From Rhodothermaceae bacterium (GTDB lineage Bacteria; Bacteroidota; Rhodothermia; Rhodothermales; Bin80), in the NCBI GenBank assembly GCA_009838195.1, contig VXSC01000018.1, forward strand, positions 210,115 to 274,114: DNA of 64,000 bases. The letters run 5' to 3'. The position numbers and the translations under genes are program-made. A model generated the notes under the pieces. The model worked only from the letters and a program-made list of their open reading frames with translations, was not told the origin of the DNA and made no database searches. This document shows, in pieces, positions 55,064 to 64,000 of this stretch (within the stretch, counting starts at the first letter, position 1; each line of letters opens with the position of its first letter).

Positions 55064-56380
55064 ATGAATACATCAACCCAATCGGCCATCAGGTCACCGA
55101 ATGATCGAAGAGATGCGGTGCAGCACTTACTGCGCATTACGCAGGATGGAGCTTATCGTAGCTTGGTCGATCGCGGTGCGGGGCCAAGAGTGGTTGCATT
55201 CGTGTCTACGGTCACACGTTGGAGACGATATTTATTATTCCTTCTCCACTTTTTCCTCAAGAACAAATCCCAATCGCTTTCACAACCTCTAGAACAGCTT
55301 CTGCTGCTGGGAATTGCAGAGATTGTTCTTTTGGATGAGCCGCCCCATGCAGTGGTGAACGAGACTGTCAATCTGGCGCGATCCATGCGCTTGTCTACAA
55401 GGCTAACAAATGGGGTACTCCGGTCTGTGGTACGGTCCCGTACTACACTTCCCGAACCCAATACTGGGAATCCGGTACGTGACTTGGCGATTCGCTGGTC
55501 TCATCCTACATGGCTCACTCGTAGGTATGTGAAGCGTTTTGGCGTAGATGAAGCCACTCGCCTATTTCAGCGAAATAATGAAGCTCCGATCTATGGTATT
55601 CGTGTGAATCAGACGCACACGAATGCGGCACAGCTTCTGGATGAACTCAGTGCTCAAGGAATAGTGGCCAATCCGTCACCTCTCCTAGAGGATTATCTAC
55701 AGATCACTTCTTTGGGTCCCCTGATCCGAAAGGGCTACATGAGTCGTGGAGTATGCTCCGTGCACGATGAGAGTGCAGGGCTTGTGGTAGCATTGCTTGA
55801 TCCGAAACCTGACGAGATCATTCTGGATGCATGCGCGGCGCCGGGAGGCAAGGCACTGGCTGCGGCCTGTCGGATGCAGGGGAGCGGGCAGCTACATGCC
55901 TGGGATATTCATCCAAACCGGCTTTTGAAGGTGGATGAACTGGCACATGTTCAAGGGCTGGAAAATATTCACACACGGGTCGCAGATCTTCTGGATCCTC
56001 CAGAAATGCATGCGGACCGTGTACTTCTGGATGTGCCTTGTACTGGGACCGGGGTCATGGATAAGCGTGCCGACCTGCGTTGGCGGCGAAGAGAAGCAGA
56101 TCTGGTGAATCTCACCAAACTGCAGCTACGCCTAATGGACGCAGCTGTACCGTGTGTTCGCCCTGGTGGTCTTCTCGTATACAGTACCTGCTCCATTGAA
56201 CCGGAGGAAAATGAACTGCAGGTGGATTCTTTTCTGGAACGCCATCCCAATTTTACTTTGGAGCGTGTGGGGGATTTGCTTCCCGCTGAGCTCGTGACTC
56301 CGAAAGGGTACATGGCTACCTTACCGCATCGTCATGGCATGGATGGGGCATTTGCAGCTCGCCTGCGTAAATCCCGGTGA
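55064..56380 (+). CDS. rsmB: 16S rRNA m5C methyltransferase, RsmB/NOP family
   Basis: 438 aa from ATG 55064. N-terminal NusB-like RNA-binding domain (about 1-130, LEQLLLLGIAEIVLLDEPPHAVVNETVNLAR), then a SAM-dependent methylase with DACAAPGGKALA, LLDVPCTGTGV and YSTCSIEPEENE; the two cysteines are the catalytic pair. It methylates C967 (E. coli numbering) of 16S rRNA. fmt is not adjacent. Confidence 0.92.
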   Translation: MNTSTQSAIRSPNDRRDAVQHLLRITQDGAYRSLVDRGAGPRVVAFVSTVTRWRRYLLFLLHFFLKNKSQSLSQPLEQLLLLGIAEIVLLDEPPHAVVNETVNLARSMRLSTRLTNGVLRSVVRSRTTLPEPNTGNPVRDLAIRWSHPTWLTRRYVKRFGVDEATRLFQRNNEAPIYGIRVNQTHTNAAQLLDELSAQGIVANPSPLLEDYLQITSLGPLIRKGYMSRGVCSVHDESAGLVVALLDPKPDEIILDACAAPGGKALAAACRMQGSGQLHAWDIHPNRLLKVDELAHVQGLENIHTRVADLLDPPEMHADRVLLDVPCTGTGVMDKRADLRWRRREADLVNLTKLQLRLMDAAVPCVRPGGLLVYSTCSIEPEENELQVDSFLERHPNFTLERVGDLLPAELVTPKGYMATLPHRHGMDGAFAARLRKSR

Positions 56381-56457
56381 ATTTCTCCATGAGATGCCAT
56401 TTACCCCTGAACTGTACACGAGAGGCAACGTACAGAGCGTTAGCCCGAGCAAGAGAA

Positions 56458-56478
56458 ATTGGATTTCAGAAATCCAAT
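56458..56478. repeat. Perfect inverted repeat
   Basis: ATTGGATTT / AAATCCAAT around a 3-nt loop (CAG), 9 bp each arm. It lies 78 bp after the rsmB stop and 70 bp before the PorV-like gene. There is no T-run after it, so it is either a poor terminator or an operator. Confidence 0.5.
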
Positions 56479-56547
56479 GCCCGTAGTCCAAGTACCGGGG
56501 TGTCAGTACAAGGGGTTTCCGTGTATAAGTTCAGGATACAGAACTGA

Positions 56548-57678
56548 ATGATCTTGCGTCATCTTATTCTTTTCTTGTTGGCCACACTGATTTGGTGCAC
56601 TCCCGCATCAGCGCAAAGGATTGCCAAATATGGGGCCGACTTTCTGGCTGGAGGAGTAGATGCCCGGGCATTGGCAATGGGGGGTGCAAATGTTGCGCAG
56701 ACCCGGAATGTAAACAGTGTCTATTGGAATCCATCAGGTCTGGCGCACACGGAATATCCTGAAGTTGCCTACATGCACGCAGAGCGCTTTGCCGGCATTG
56801 TATCCTTTGACTTTGCAGGAATAGCTTATCCGATCAGTCACAATTCAACCGTGGGTTTGAGTTTTTTCCGAAGTGGTGTGAATGACATCAAAAACACCCT
56901 CAACGCCTGGGATGCCGAACGCAATCAGCCCAAGGCCAATCCGGAGTCGTACATCACCAGCTTCTCCGCCGCAGACATGGCGTTTCTGCTTAGTTATGCG
57001 CGACGGCTCAATGAGCGATTTACGGTAGGTGCATCAGGTAAAATCATCCGGCGCACGATCGGCGATTTTGCAGATGCATGGGGATACAGTTTTGATGCAG
57101 GCGCCCAATGGCATGGAGACCGGTTTATGATCGGTGTACAGTTACAGGATTTGTCAACGATGCTCCAGAGCTGGAGTGTGAATGCATCGGCATTTTCGAT
57201 TGATGAAACGAATCCGGATACTGGAGCACCTTACACATTTTCGGAAGTTTTTGATCAGGAATTGCCGACCGGGGACACATTCCTGGTATTACCGGTTGTT
57301 CGACTGGGCTCGGGTTTGATCGTACCAGTCAGTTCTCAGAGTACCCTAACCTTTGGCCTAGATGTGGACATCGCTTTTGATGGACAGCAGGCAAATGCGT
57401 TCAATCTGGGGGATCTATCCTTCCATCCGAGGTTGGGTGGGGAGTTCTCATTCAGGAATCTTGTTGCGCTCCGAGCAGGAGTGAACCGTATTGCGCAAAC
57501 GGAGAGTTACGGATTGGATATTGTTCCTTCTGTCGGTGCAGGGATTCGTCTGGGCCCATTGTCCGTTGACTACGGGTTTGGGGATTTTGGGGGCCTTGTG
57601 AGTGATCTGGGATATTCCCACAGAATTTCGGTGCATTTTACCTGGAAGCGGGCGCAGTTTCGCCGGCCATCGGAGTAG
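56548..57678 (+). CDS. PorV/PorQ family outer-membrane protein
   Basis: 376 aa with a clear signal peptide (cleavage near PASAQR, residues 19-24). Amphipathic strands throughout indicate a FadL-like outer-membrane barrel. The opening GADFLAGGVDARALAMGGANVA and VYWNPSGLA are signatures of the PorV/PorQ (UPF0164) family, which includes the shuttle protein of the type IX secretion system. No other T9SS gene is in the window, so the exact role is open. Confidence 0.87.
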   Translation: MILRHLILFLLATLIWCTPASAQRIAKYGADFLAGGVDARALAMGGANVAQTRNVNSVYWNPSGLAHTEYPEVAYMHAERFAGIVSFDFAGIAYPISHNSTVGLSFFRSGVNDIKNTLNAWDAERNQPKANPESYITSFSAADMAFLLSYARRLNERFTVGASGKIIRRTIGDFADAWGYSFDAGAQWHGDRFMIGVQLQDLSTMLQSWSVNASAFSIDETNPDTGAPYTFSEVFDQELPTGDTFLVLPVVRLGSGLIVPVSSQSTLTFGLDVDIAFDGQQANAFNLGDLSFHPRLGGEFSFRNLVALRAGVNRIAQTESYGLDIVPSVGAGIRLGPLSVDYGFGDFGGLVSDLGYSHRISVHFTWKRAQFRRPSE

Positions 57679-58054
57679 ATGAACCTCAATAAAATTGGCG
57701 AGCTACGGTACCTTTCCCATCTAGGATAAGGATACCGGGAGCAAAAGATTTTAAGGTCAGTCCAGATGATCTCAGAGTGTCGGAAATATTTGGCATTCGA
57801 GGCGGGCCGACTGATTGATCTATATTCTCGCCGTGTTTGTAATGGTGCTAGGTGAAGTTCTGGCTGCTTGTTGCACCATCGATTCACTCGGATTCATCTC
57901 TTCTGAGATGGTAGCGTACAAGAGTGTGTTCAGACGAGATTCTGCGTCCAAGCGCATTTTGAGTTCGTGTTCACAAAAAAATCACTCATACAGGACAGGA
58001 AAATAGGATCTCGTACGGCAGATCTTTGTATATTTAGACTCAATCTAAATAAGA
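57679..58054. other. Intergenic with operator-like palindrome, 376 bp
   Basis: Separates the PorV-like gene from the TonB receptor. A palindrome (58031-58051) sits right before the receptor start and is annotated separately. TATATTTAG-type sequence overlapping it could be a promoter -7 element of Bacteroidota type. No gene seen. Confidence 0.45.
58031..58051 (+). promoter_or_regulatory. DtxR/IdeR-type metal-operator-like palindrome
   Basis: Perfect inverted repeat TATTTAGA - CTCAA - TCTAAATA. The TTTAG...CTAAA form resembles operators of iron- or manganese-dependent DtxR-family repressors. It lies 4 bp before the ATG of a TonB receptor/HmuY operon, where binding would block transcription or initiation. 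Assignment to a specific repressor is inference. Confidence 0.5.
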
Positions 58055-60223
58055 ATGATCACCCAACACCGTAATCACTCTTGTATGAGACTAATTTGGG
58101 GCGTCTGTGCAGTCATGCTCTTTTGCACACGGGCGGCAACTGCGCAACAGGTGCCGTCTGATTCCAGCCGCGCAGATTCAATGCGTACAGTACGGATGGC
58201 TCCCATGGTTGTCACAGCCACGCGGTCCGAGAAAGTTCTTGAGGATGTAGCTGTGCCTGTAAGTGTGATTACGTCAGATATTATGGAACGTGAGGGTGCA
58301 ATACGCCTTGGTGATGTGTTGGCTTATGAGATGGGGATGGCTTTGTTTGACGATCACGGTATGGGGTTGCAAGTGCAGGGGTTTGCGTCGGATTACACGC
58401 TCATATTACTTGACGGTGAGCCGGTGATTGGTCGTACTGCTGGTACACTTGACGTGGACCGAATTACAGTAAAAGGCCTGAGTCATTTGGAAATCGTACG
58501 CGGGCCGTCCTCATCCCTGTATGGAAGCGAAGCACTTGCGGGAGTCGTGAATTTGATTACGGCTCCGCCGGCTGAAGGCATGCAAGGATCAGCGAGTTTT
58601 CGTATCGGTTCTCACGCTACCTCAGATATGACGCTTCAAATGGAGGGGGGCCGCGAGCGCCTTGGTGCACGGCTTGTGGTCAATCGGTATGCTTCAGATG
58701 GTTACGATTTAACACCGGGAATCTATGGTCCGACGACTCCCTCCTTTGCCGATTGGACTGGGGATTTACGGAGTCGAATGGTCTTCTCGGATCGTGTCCT
58801 GGTCAGATTGGGTGCTCGGGCAACGATCGAAAATCAGGAGAGTGTATTTGCCTCTGAGACAGATGGGCTTCTCGAGGATCGTTACAACGATGAGGGGCGG
58901 CGCTTGGAGTGGAGTATTCATCCAGAAATCAAAGTTCGACTTAGTGATAAAGTCCGACTGAACACGACGCTCTACGGGACCAGTTATCAGACAGAGACCC
59001 ATCATCGGCGCCAGGATGATGGGTTTGTCAACTATGAAGATGAATTCGATCAGACGCTTGCGAAGGCGGAGATGCAAGTGGATGTCCTTTGGGATACAAA
59101 GCATCTGACCAATCTCGGAGGTGGGCTGATTGGCGAACAAATTGGGGGGAGTAGATATGGGGAAACGGGAAGCGACCCAAATCCAGAATCAACGCAGGCC
59201 TATTTTTTTGCCCAACATGAATGGCTGGCTTCGGATCTGCTCCATTTCAATACGAGCGTCCGTTTTGATAATCATTCCGATTACGCTGCCAGGGTTACTC
59301 CAAAATTTGCCGTACTGGTTCGTCCATCAGGCAAAATACGCTTGCGTGCAAGTGTTGGCAGCGGTTTCAAAGCTCCTGCTTTCCGCCAGCTTTATCTGTC
59401 CTTTACCAATCCAGCCGGTGGATACTCTGTATTTGGTTCGTTGCCAATGGACGAAGGTATCAGGCGGCTAGAGGCAGAGGGGCAAATTGAGCAGAAATTT
59501 TTTGCCATATCTCAATTGGATCCCCTGTTAGCGGAAAATTCTGTCGCATTTAATCTGGGTGGATCTGTGGAGCCATTCGTGTGGCTCACTGTTCAGGTGA
59601 ATGCATTCCACAATAATGTTCGGGATCTTATTGAGACGCAGCCGGTGGCCCAGAAAACCAATGGATCCTTCGTATATGGTTATTTCAATCTAGCCCGAAT
59701 CTATACACGGGGAGTAGAGCTCGAAGCGAGCATAAAGTCACAACTGGTAAAGCAGAGTTCGCTTGATATTTCTCTGGGGTATCAATTTCTACAGGCTCGG
59801 GATCGCGAAGTAGTCACAGCGCTTAAAGAAGGCACCGTGTTTGGGCGCCTTCCAAATGGGCGGGATTATCGGCTTGGTCTTGGGGATTACACAGGTATGT
59901 TCGGGCGCTCGCCCCACTCCGCCTCACTTCGTGCTGCCTACATTAACAGAGATCTTGATTTGATTGTCAGTATCCAGGGTCGATGGCGTAGTCGCTATGG
60001 ATATCGGGATCTTGATGGAAACAACCTAGCCAATCGATCGGACGAATTTGTCCCCGATTATGCTGTACTGGGTGCAGCAGTCACCAAATCGTTTACAGTC
60101 GTCCAGGCCGTTGAAGCGGTTGTGCAGGTAGGTCTGGATAATGCATTTAATCACACATACCCCACATTAGTACCTTCACTTCCCGGGCGTCGGGGTTATG
60201 TATCACTCGAATTTAATTTCTAA
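58055..60223 (+). CDS. TonB-dependent outer-membrane receptor, probably haem/iron
   Basis: 722 aa. Signal peptide (about 1-31, from the 58055 ATG; ATG 58085 is also possible). Plug domain: APMVVTATRSEKVLEDVAVP, the RGPSSSLYGSEALAGVVNLI block (about 149-168). A 22-strand barrel ends in the terminal phenylalanine VSLEFNF. It lacks an N-terminal carboxypeptidase-like extension. Partnership with a HmuY-like lipoprotein 2 bp downstream points to haem uptake. Confidence 0.9.
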   Translation: MITQHRNHSCMRLIWGVCAVMLFCTRAATAQQVPSDSSRADSMRTVRMAPMVVTATRSEKVLEDVAVPVSVITSDIMEREGAIRLGDVLAYEMGMALFDDHGMGLQVQGFASDYTLILLDGEPVIGRTAGTLDVDRITVKGLSHLEIVRGPSSSLYGSEALAGVVNLITAPPAEGMQGSASFRIGSHATSDMTLQMEGGRERLGARLVVNRYASDGYDLTPGIYGPTTPSFADWTGDLRSRMVFSDRVLVRLGARATIENQESVFASETDGLLEDRYNDEGRRLEWSIHPEIKVRLSDKVRLNTTLYGTSYQTETHHRRQDDGFVNYEDEFDQTLAKAEMQVDVLWDTKHLTNLGGGLIGEQIGGSRYGETGSDPNPESTQAYFFAQHEWLASDLLHFNTSVRFDNHSDYAARVTPKFAVLVRPSGKIRLRASVGSGFKAPAFRQLYLSFTNPAGGYSVFGSLPMDEGIRRLEAEGQIEQKFFAISQLDPLLAENSVAFNLGGSVEPFVWLTVQVNAFHNNVRDLIETQPVAQKTNGSFVYGYFNLARIYTRGVELEASIKSQLVKQSSLDISLGYQFLQARDREVVTALKEGTVFGRLPNGRDYRLGLGDYTGMFGRSPHSASLRAAYINRDLDLIVSIQGRWRSRYGYRDLDGNNLANRSDEFVPDYAVLGAAVTKSFTVVQAVEAVVQVGLDNAFNHTYPTLVPSLPGRRGYVSLEFNF

Positions 60224-60225
60224 AA

Positions 60226-60981
60226 ATGAATCAAACGCTACTTATCAGAAAGACTTCAGCCATTTTTCGAAATGCCTGGTTAGCGTCAGTAGCAATCACA
60301 ATATTCATCGGGGCATGTGACAGTGCCAGCACCGAACCAGAGCCCATTCCACTTGAAACCCAGCTGGTGGAGGATGTGCCAGCTGACCCGGTATCGGGCA
60401 GAGATCCGACAACTGGACAGTCAATCTCAAACAACCTCTTTACACTCTATGATCTTGATGCAAATCAGATCGTTCTTCCTTCATCGGTGACTGATTCTGC
60501 TCAACGCCAGGCAGATTCCACGGGAACAGTCTGGGATATAGGTTTCAGGGGTACTATGATCATATTCAACGGAGGTGACAGTGGTCCTGGTGAAGCAAGT
60601 GCACAAATCCTTGTCCAGTTGTTTGATGAGGTCGTCGAGGCACCGGCCGGCGGCTACACGACGGATGGAGAAAACACGACCTGCCCGGAAGTTCAAACCC
60701 CGATAGGACCTGTGCCCGGCAGCACGCTGGCCATCTGTACAGGTTCCGGAAATGGATGGTATAGTTACAATCCAGATCAGCTTCTCATCAGTCCTATTCC
60801 CGGCCGCACCATTGTGATGAAAACTGCAACGGGTAACTATGCGTCGTTGCGCATTCTGGGCTACTATCAGGGAAATCCAAATCCCCCGGATCCGAACAGA
60901 CCATCACGTTACTATACCTTCGAATTCATCGTTCAGCCGGATGGGTCACGTGATCTTCGGAGTACAACCCCTGACAGCTAA
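60226..60981 (+). CDS. HmuY-like haem-binding lipoprotein
   Basis: 251 aa. Lipobox IGAC at about residues 27-30. The HmuY fold is indicated by FTLYDLDANQIV, VWDIGFRGTMIIFNGG, GNGWYSYNPDQL, RTIVMKTATGNYASLRILGYYQG and YTFEFIVQPDG. HmuY proteins capture haem at the cell surface and pass it to the cognate TonB receptor (HmuR), here the gene just upstream. Haem ligands cannot be assigned with confidence. Confidence 0.8.
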   Translation: MNQTLLIRKTSAIFRNAWLASVAITIFIGACDSASTEPEPIPLETQLVEDVPADPVSGRDPTTGQSISNNLFTLYDLDANQIVLPSSVTDSAQRQADSTGTVWDIGFRGTMIIFNGGDSGPGEASAQILVQLFDEVVEAPAGGYTTDGENTTCPEVQTPIGPVPGSTLAICTGSGNGWYSYNPDQLLISPIPGRTIVMKTATGNYASLRILGYYQGNPNPPDPNRPSRYYTFEFIVQPDGSRDLRSTTPDS

Positions 60982-61338
60982 TAGGTAGAGTTGATTTAGA
61001 CTTCTGAAAAGGAGACGTAGGAAGTTGGATGTTGGGTGAGTGGGAACCCCCGCCGCAAGTCATGTTGTATCTCTTCCCAGAGGAAAGATCACAAAATCCC
61101 CCGACCTTTCCAGATTCTTCGGTGGCATAGTAGCAGGCAACTTACTGCACGGATGTAATGATCCATAGCCAGTAAATTCCCCGAAATCACTCAGGCTCGT
61201 GAACAGTGCATATGTGTCCGATAATTCTGAGAATGCCGATCCTTATGAGTCGTTATGGTAATTGTGCCAGCGTATTACCCAGTTTTCATGACAGAGGCAT
61301 ACCTTTGGGGTTAATTGGCTAAAATGCGTTGACAGAAC
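60982..61338. other. Intergenic, 357 bp
   Basis: Lies between the haem operon and the ferredoxin reductase gene. No recognisable gene, tRNA or terminator. A minus-strand frame (61243-61641) is antisense to the reductase gene and has no domain. Confidence 0.4.
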
Positions 61339-62727
61339 ATGGCTATCATCGGAAGTGCAAAGAATCCTTGCAGGATTGCAATCATCGGAGCCGGTCCGGC
61401 GGGGTTCTATGCAGCAGGGCATCTGTTGAAACAAAAAACTCACGCTGTGGCGGTAGATGTATATGACAAACTTCCCGTCCCCTATGGACTTGTTCGCAGC
61501 GGTGTTGCCCCTGATCATCAGAAGATCAAGAATGTGACACGTGTCTATGAAAAAATTGCTGCACAAGAAGGATTTCGGTTTTTTGGCAATGTCGAGTACG
61601 GCAGGGATATTGACCTTGAGGACTTGAGCAATCATTATCATCAGGTGTATTTTTCCACAGGTGCACAGGTGGACCGCAGACTGAATATTCCGGGAGAGGA
61701 TTTACACCGCAGCTACTCGGCTACAGATTTTGTGGCCTGGTATAATGGTCACCCGGATTACACGGACTTGCAGTTTGATCTGTCCAGATCTTGTGTAGCA
61801 GTCGTAGGGGTCGGGAATGTGGCGGTAGATGTTTGTCGAATCCTTTGCCGCACAATTGACGAGCTAATAAAAACAGACATTGCAGATTACGCGCTGGAAG
61901 CACTGGCTGAAAGTCAAGTGCGCGAGGTCTATATGCTGGGAAGGCGAGGACCTGCGCAAGCAGCATTTACCAATCCTGAAGCCAAAGAACTCGGTGAGCT
62001 GCCCGGTGCGGATATTTTTGTCCTGGAAAAAGAAGCGGAGTTGGATCCAGGATCCGAAGCATGGTTGTCGGCCCATGGCAATCGGTTGACTGCTAAGAAA
62101 GTCGAACTCATTCAGGGGTTTGCAAAAGAGGCAGGTAGAGGGAAACCGCGTCGCCTGGCTCTGCGCTTTTTGGTTTCGCCTGAGGTATTGCATGATGATG
62201 GAGCAGGTGGAGTAGGGGGTGTAACACTTCGCAAAAATAGACTGGTTGTCGATGGAGATCGACTGCGCCCGCAGCCGACAGGTATTACCGAGGAGTTACC
62301 TGCAGAAGTCGTATTTCGGTCAGTTGGATATCGGGGAGTACCGCTTCCGGGGCTCCCGTTCAGGGATGACTGGGCTGTGATCCCGAGTGATCAAGGTCGA
62401 GTCACGGGTGATGGAATTTCCTGTGGGGTGTACGTAGGGGGGTGGATCAAGCGTGGACCCACCGGAGTGATCGGTACCAATAAGCCGGATGCACAGGAAA
62501 CTGTTCGGAGCATGTTGGAAGATCTTGAAGCCGGCCGCTGTTTCAATCCCGGGTACACAGAGCCTGAATCCATTGACCATCTGTTGGAGGATCGGTGTGG
62601 AAGTGTTTTTCGGTGGGATGATTGGACGGAGCTAGATCGCCTGGAAACCGCTGCCGGTGATCCTCTGGGGCGTCCCCGGGTGAAATTCACCTCAACTCAA
62701 AGTATGCTGGAGGCACTTCAGCGTTAA
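61339..62727 (+). CDS. FAD-dependent ferredoxin/adrenodoxin-NADP+ reductase (FprA-like)
   Basis: 462 aa. Two dinucleotide folds: AIIGAGPAGFYAAGHLL for FAD near the N-terminus and VVGVGNVAVDVCRIL for NADP about residue 157. VYDKLPVPYGLVRSGVAPDHQKIKNVT is the signature of the adrenodoxin-reductase type. It moves electrons between NADPH and ferredoxins. No ferredoxin gene is adjacent. Start ATG 61339. Confidence 0.92.
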   Translation: MAIIGSAKNPCRIAIIGAGPAGFYAAGHLLKQKTHAVAVDVYDKLPVPYGLVRSGVAPDHQKIKNVTRVYEKIAAQEGFRFFGNVEYGRDIDLEDLSNHYHQVYFSTGAQVDRRLNIPGEDLHRSYSATDFVAWYNGHPDYTDLQFDLSRSCVAVVGVGNVAVDVCRILCRTIDELIKTDIADYALEALAESQVREVYMLGRRGPAQAAFTNPEAKELGELPGADIFVLEKEAELDPGSEAWLSAHGNRLTAKKVELIQGFAKEAGRGKPRRLALRFLVSPEVLHDDGAGGVGGVTLRKNRLVVDGDRLRPQPTGITEELPAEVVFRSVGYRGVPLPGLPFRDDWAVIPSDQGRVTGDGISCGVYVGGWIKRGPTGVIGTNKPDAQETVRSMLEDLEAGRCFNPGYTEPESIDHLLEDRCGSVFRWDDWTELDRLETAAGDPLGRPRVKFTSTQSMLEALQR

Positions 62728-62827
62728 AGGAGAGATTCTCAGGTTATTGCGTCCAGCCCGTCTGGCAATTCATAGAGATATAGATCTCAGGTAATTTGTG
62801 CTGTTATTGGGGCTTGGTACTCCCGGA

Positions 62828-63922
62828 TCATTCTTGGATCTTATAAACCACAACCATTGGAGCGGCACCGTCCCCTTGGTGTATACCATAGGCATGCCCG
62901 CCTCGAATCACCTCAAGATCCACGGCAACTGGAAGTGTAGCACGACCGACTGCATGAGATTCTCGGCTCAGAATTAACCACTCCGCCTGAACCGCATCTT
63001 CGGGGCTACTCAGCTTGATCCATATGCGGTTCACCTCATCCACCACAAAAGTCTGAAATGCCGGCTTCGTCTCGTGGGGTTCACGGGCCTCCACTAATTC
63101 CCGATAGTGGGGCTCCTCCGGCATTGCTTCAGCCATTTCTGCACTCGTGATTGGTACCGGTTCGTGCTCATAGCGGATTGTATCACGAGTTGATTCGTCG
63201 GCGGATACGGTCACGATTTCAATTTTGTCGCTCCAACCGTAGTAGAGCATATCATCAGGGCCAACTGCCCAAGAAGGTGATCGACCAAATGGAGTCCAGA
63301 CAAAGTTCATGCCACCGCCTTCCTCAAGATTGTATATCATTTCATACTCATCTACGGTGCCAATAATGTCCGTACCATAACTTCCATCCCTGTTGATCTT
63401 GATCAGTTCGTAGTGAGTATTGTCATTGATCGTCATTGTGCCATCATCGGATTCCAGAAAAGGAGACAAACTCTTGGTCATGATCCATCCATCTCCAATG
63501 GCACCGATCAAAGAATTGAACTGTTTCTCTCCATCATCTCTTACTTCAACGCTACGCACGTAGGAGAAGTCATCAGGATCATAAATTAGGATCCGGTTTG
63601 TAACGAATTCCCACAGATACACGGAATCTGCTGCACCAATGACGGCACCACTTAAATACTGGTACTCGCCTGGTCCTTGTCCTCGGTCTCCGACTTGGCT
63701 CAGATGGGTACCGTCTGGTCCGAATACGTGAACCAATGGGGATCTCTGCCCTTCTGACACAAGTATGTCACCATCTCCATTGACCGCGATTTGTGCAATC
63801 GGACCAAACAGGATCGTGTCCCCTGCAGATTCATCGCCGAGTCGAAGGATTTCTTCCAGTGTGATCGAGGTGGCTTCGCCTTCGTTCTGTACCGGACCCG
63901 TGCTACGCCCACATCCAGCCAA
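62828..63922 (-). CDS. Six-bladed beta-propeller (BF3868-like) lipoprotein, start unclear
   Basis: About 364 aa from the TTG at 63922. Repeated propeller strands such as IAVNGDGDILVSEG, VHVFGPDGTHLSQVG, GQGPGEYQYLSGAVIG and RILIYDPDDFSYVRS are typical of 6-bladed propeller lipoproteins of Bacteroidota. In the same frame, directly before this TTG, codons read KILIPFCIILLAGCG, a fine lipoprotein signal with lipobox LAGC, but there is no ATG or GTG before an in-frame stop at 63986-63988. The real start may be a rare ATC/ATT codon or was lost by mutation. Function unknown. Confidence 0.75.
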   Translation of the reverse strand: MAGCGRSTGPVQNEGEATSITLEEILRLGDESAGDTILFGPIAQIAVNGDGDILVSEGQRSPLVHVFGPDGTHLSQVGDRGQGPGEYQYLSGAVIGAADSVYLWEFVTNRILIYDPDDFSYVRSVEVRDDGEKQFNSLIGAIGDGWIMTKSLSPFLESDDGTMTINDNTHYELIKINRDGSYGTDIIGTVDEYEMIYNLEEGGGMNFVWTPFGRSPSWAVGPDDMLYYGWSDKIEIVTVSADESTRDTIRYEHEPVPITSAEMAEAMPEEPHYRELVEAREPHETKPAFQTFVVDEVNRIWIKLSSPEDAVQAEWLILSRESHAVGRATLPVAVDLEVIRGGHAYGIHQGDGAAPMVVVYKIQE

Positions 63923-64000
63923 GAGGATAATGCAGAAAGGAATTAAGATCTTATAGCAGGACGGTTCTGCCTGATTAGCGCTACCTTAGCGCGATCCAAT

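Overview
The window reads as a chromosomal segment of a Gram-negative, aerobic heterotroph of the Bacteroidota, most likely from the Rhodothermia/Balneolia side. The evidence is a PorV/PorQ-type outer-membrane protein, a TonB receptor paired with a HmuY-like lipoprotein, a six-bladed-propeller lipoprotein, an SxtJ-type membrane protein, several lipobox lipoproteins without strong Shine-Dalgarno sequences, and intein-bearing replication and repair genes. This placement is inference; no rRNA or tRNA gene was found to confirm it. Most of the window is moderate-GC, tightly packed housekeeping DNA. Two stretches (about 3.9-6.5 kb and 39.6-46.7 kb) look more AT-rich and carry restriction-modification and defence-like genes.

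Layout. 0.2-2.6 kb: KDPG aldolase and a PLP-dependent decarboxylase, divergent. 3.1-3.9 kb: three small unknown genes. 4.5-6.5 kb: a type II R-M pair (putative PD-(D/E)XK nuclease plus D12-class adenine methylase). 6.6-10.6 kb: sulfatase, then hisE-hisG-serine hydrolase on the minus strand. 11-13.5 kb: a Rieske oxygenase operon. 13.8-20 kb: rpoN, then ruvB (interrupted by a 171-aa mini-intein), a 57-aa relic ORF and a large FAD/Fe-S oxidoreductase, with an MFS transporter convergent to it. 22-26 kb: DUF2806 protein, ppgK-dapD, and two tandem paralogous membrane proteins. 26.4-28.4 kb: a tiny lipoprotein and dnaG. 28.5-34.3 kb: an overlapping minus-strand operon dnaE (with a 158-aa mini-intein)-arsC-like-smr-GATase-sxtJ-like. 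34.6-39.6 kb: katG and a zinc metalloprotease lipoprotein.

39.8-48.8 kb is a defence-like island. It holds an unknown alpha-helical protein, a decayed ISL3-like transposase, a protein with two GHKL ATPase modules translationally coupled to a receiver-domain protein carrying an RNxxAH motif, a convergent C5-cytosine methylase, a decayed IS1595-family transposase, and a compact methylase-nuclease-Vsr type II R-M operon. The double-GHKL/receiver pair is the best candidate in this window for an undescribed system.

49-55 kb: a CBM48 protein, then a six-gene overlapping minus-strand operon (epimerase fusion-uvrC-sulfite dehydrogenase-cytochrome c-spmA-spmB). 55-61 kb: rsmB-like methylase, PorV-like protein, and a TonB receptor/HmuY operon preceded by a perfect palindrome of DtxR-operator type. 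61-64 kb: a ferredoxin-NADP reductase and a propeller lipoprotein lacking a normal start codon. No CRISPR array was found.
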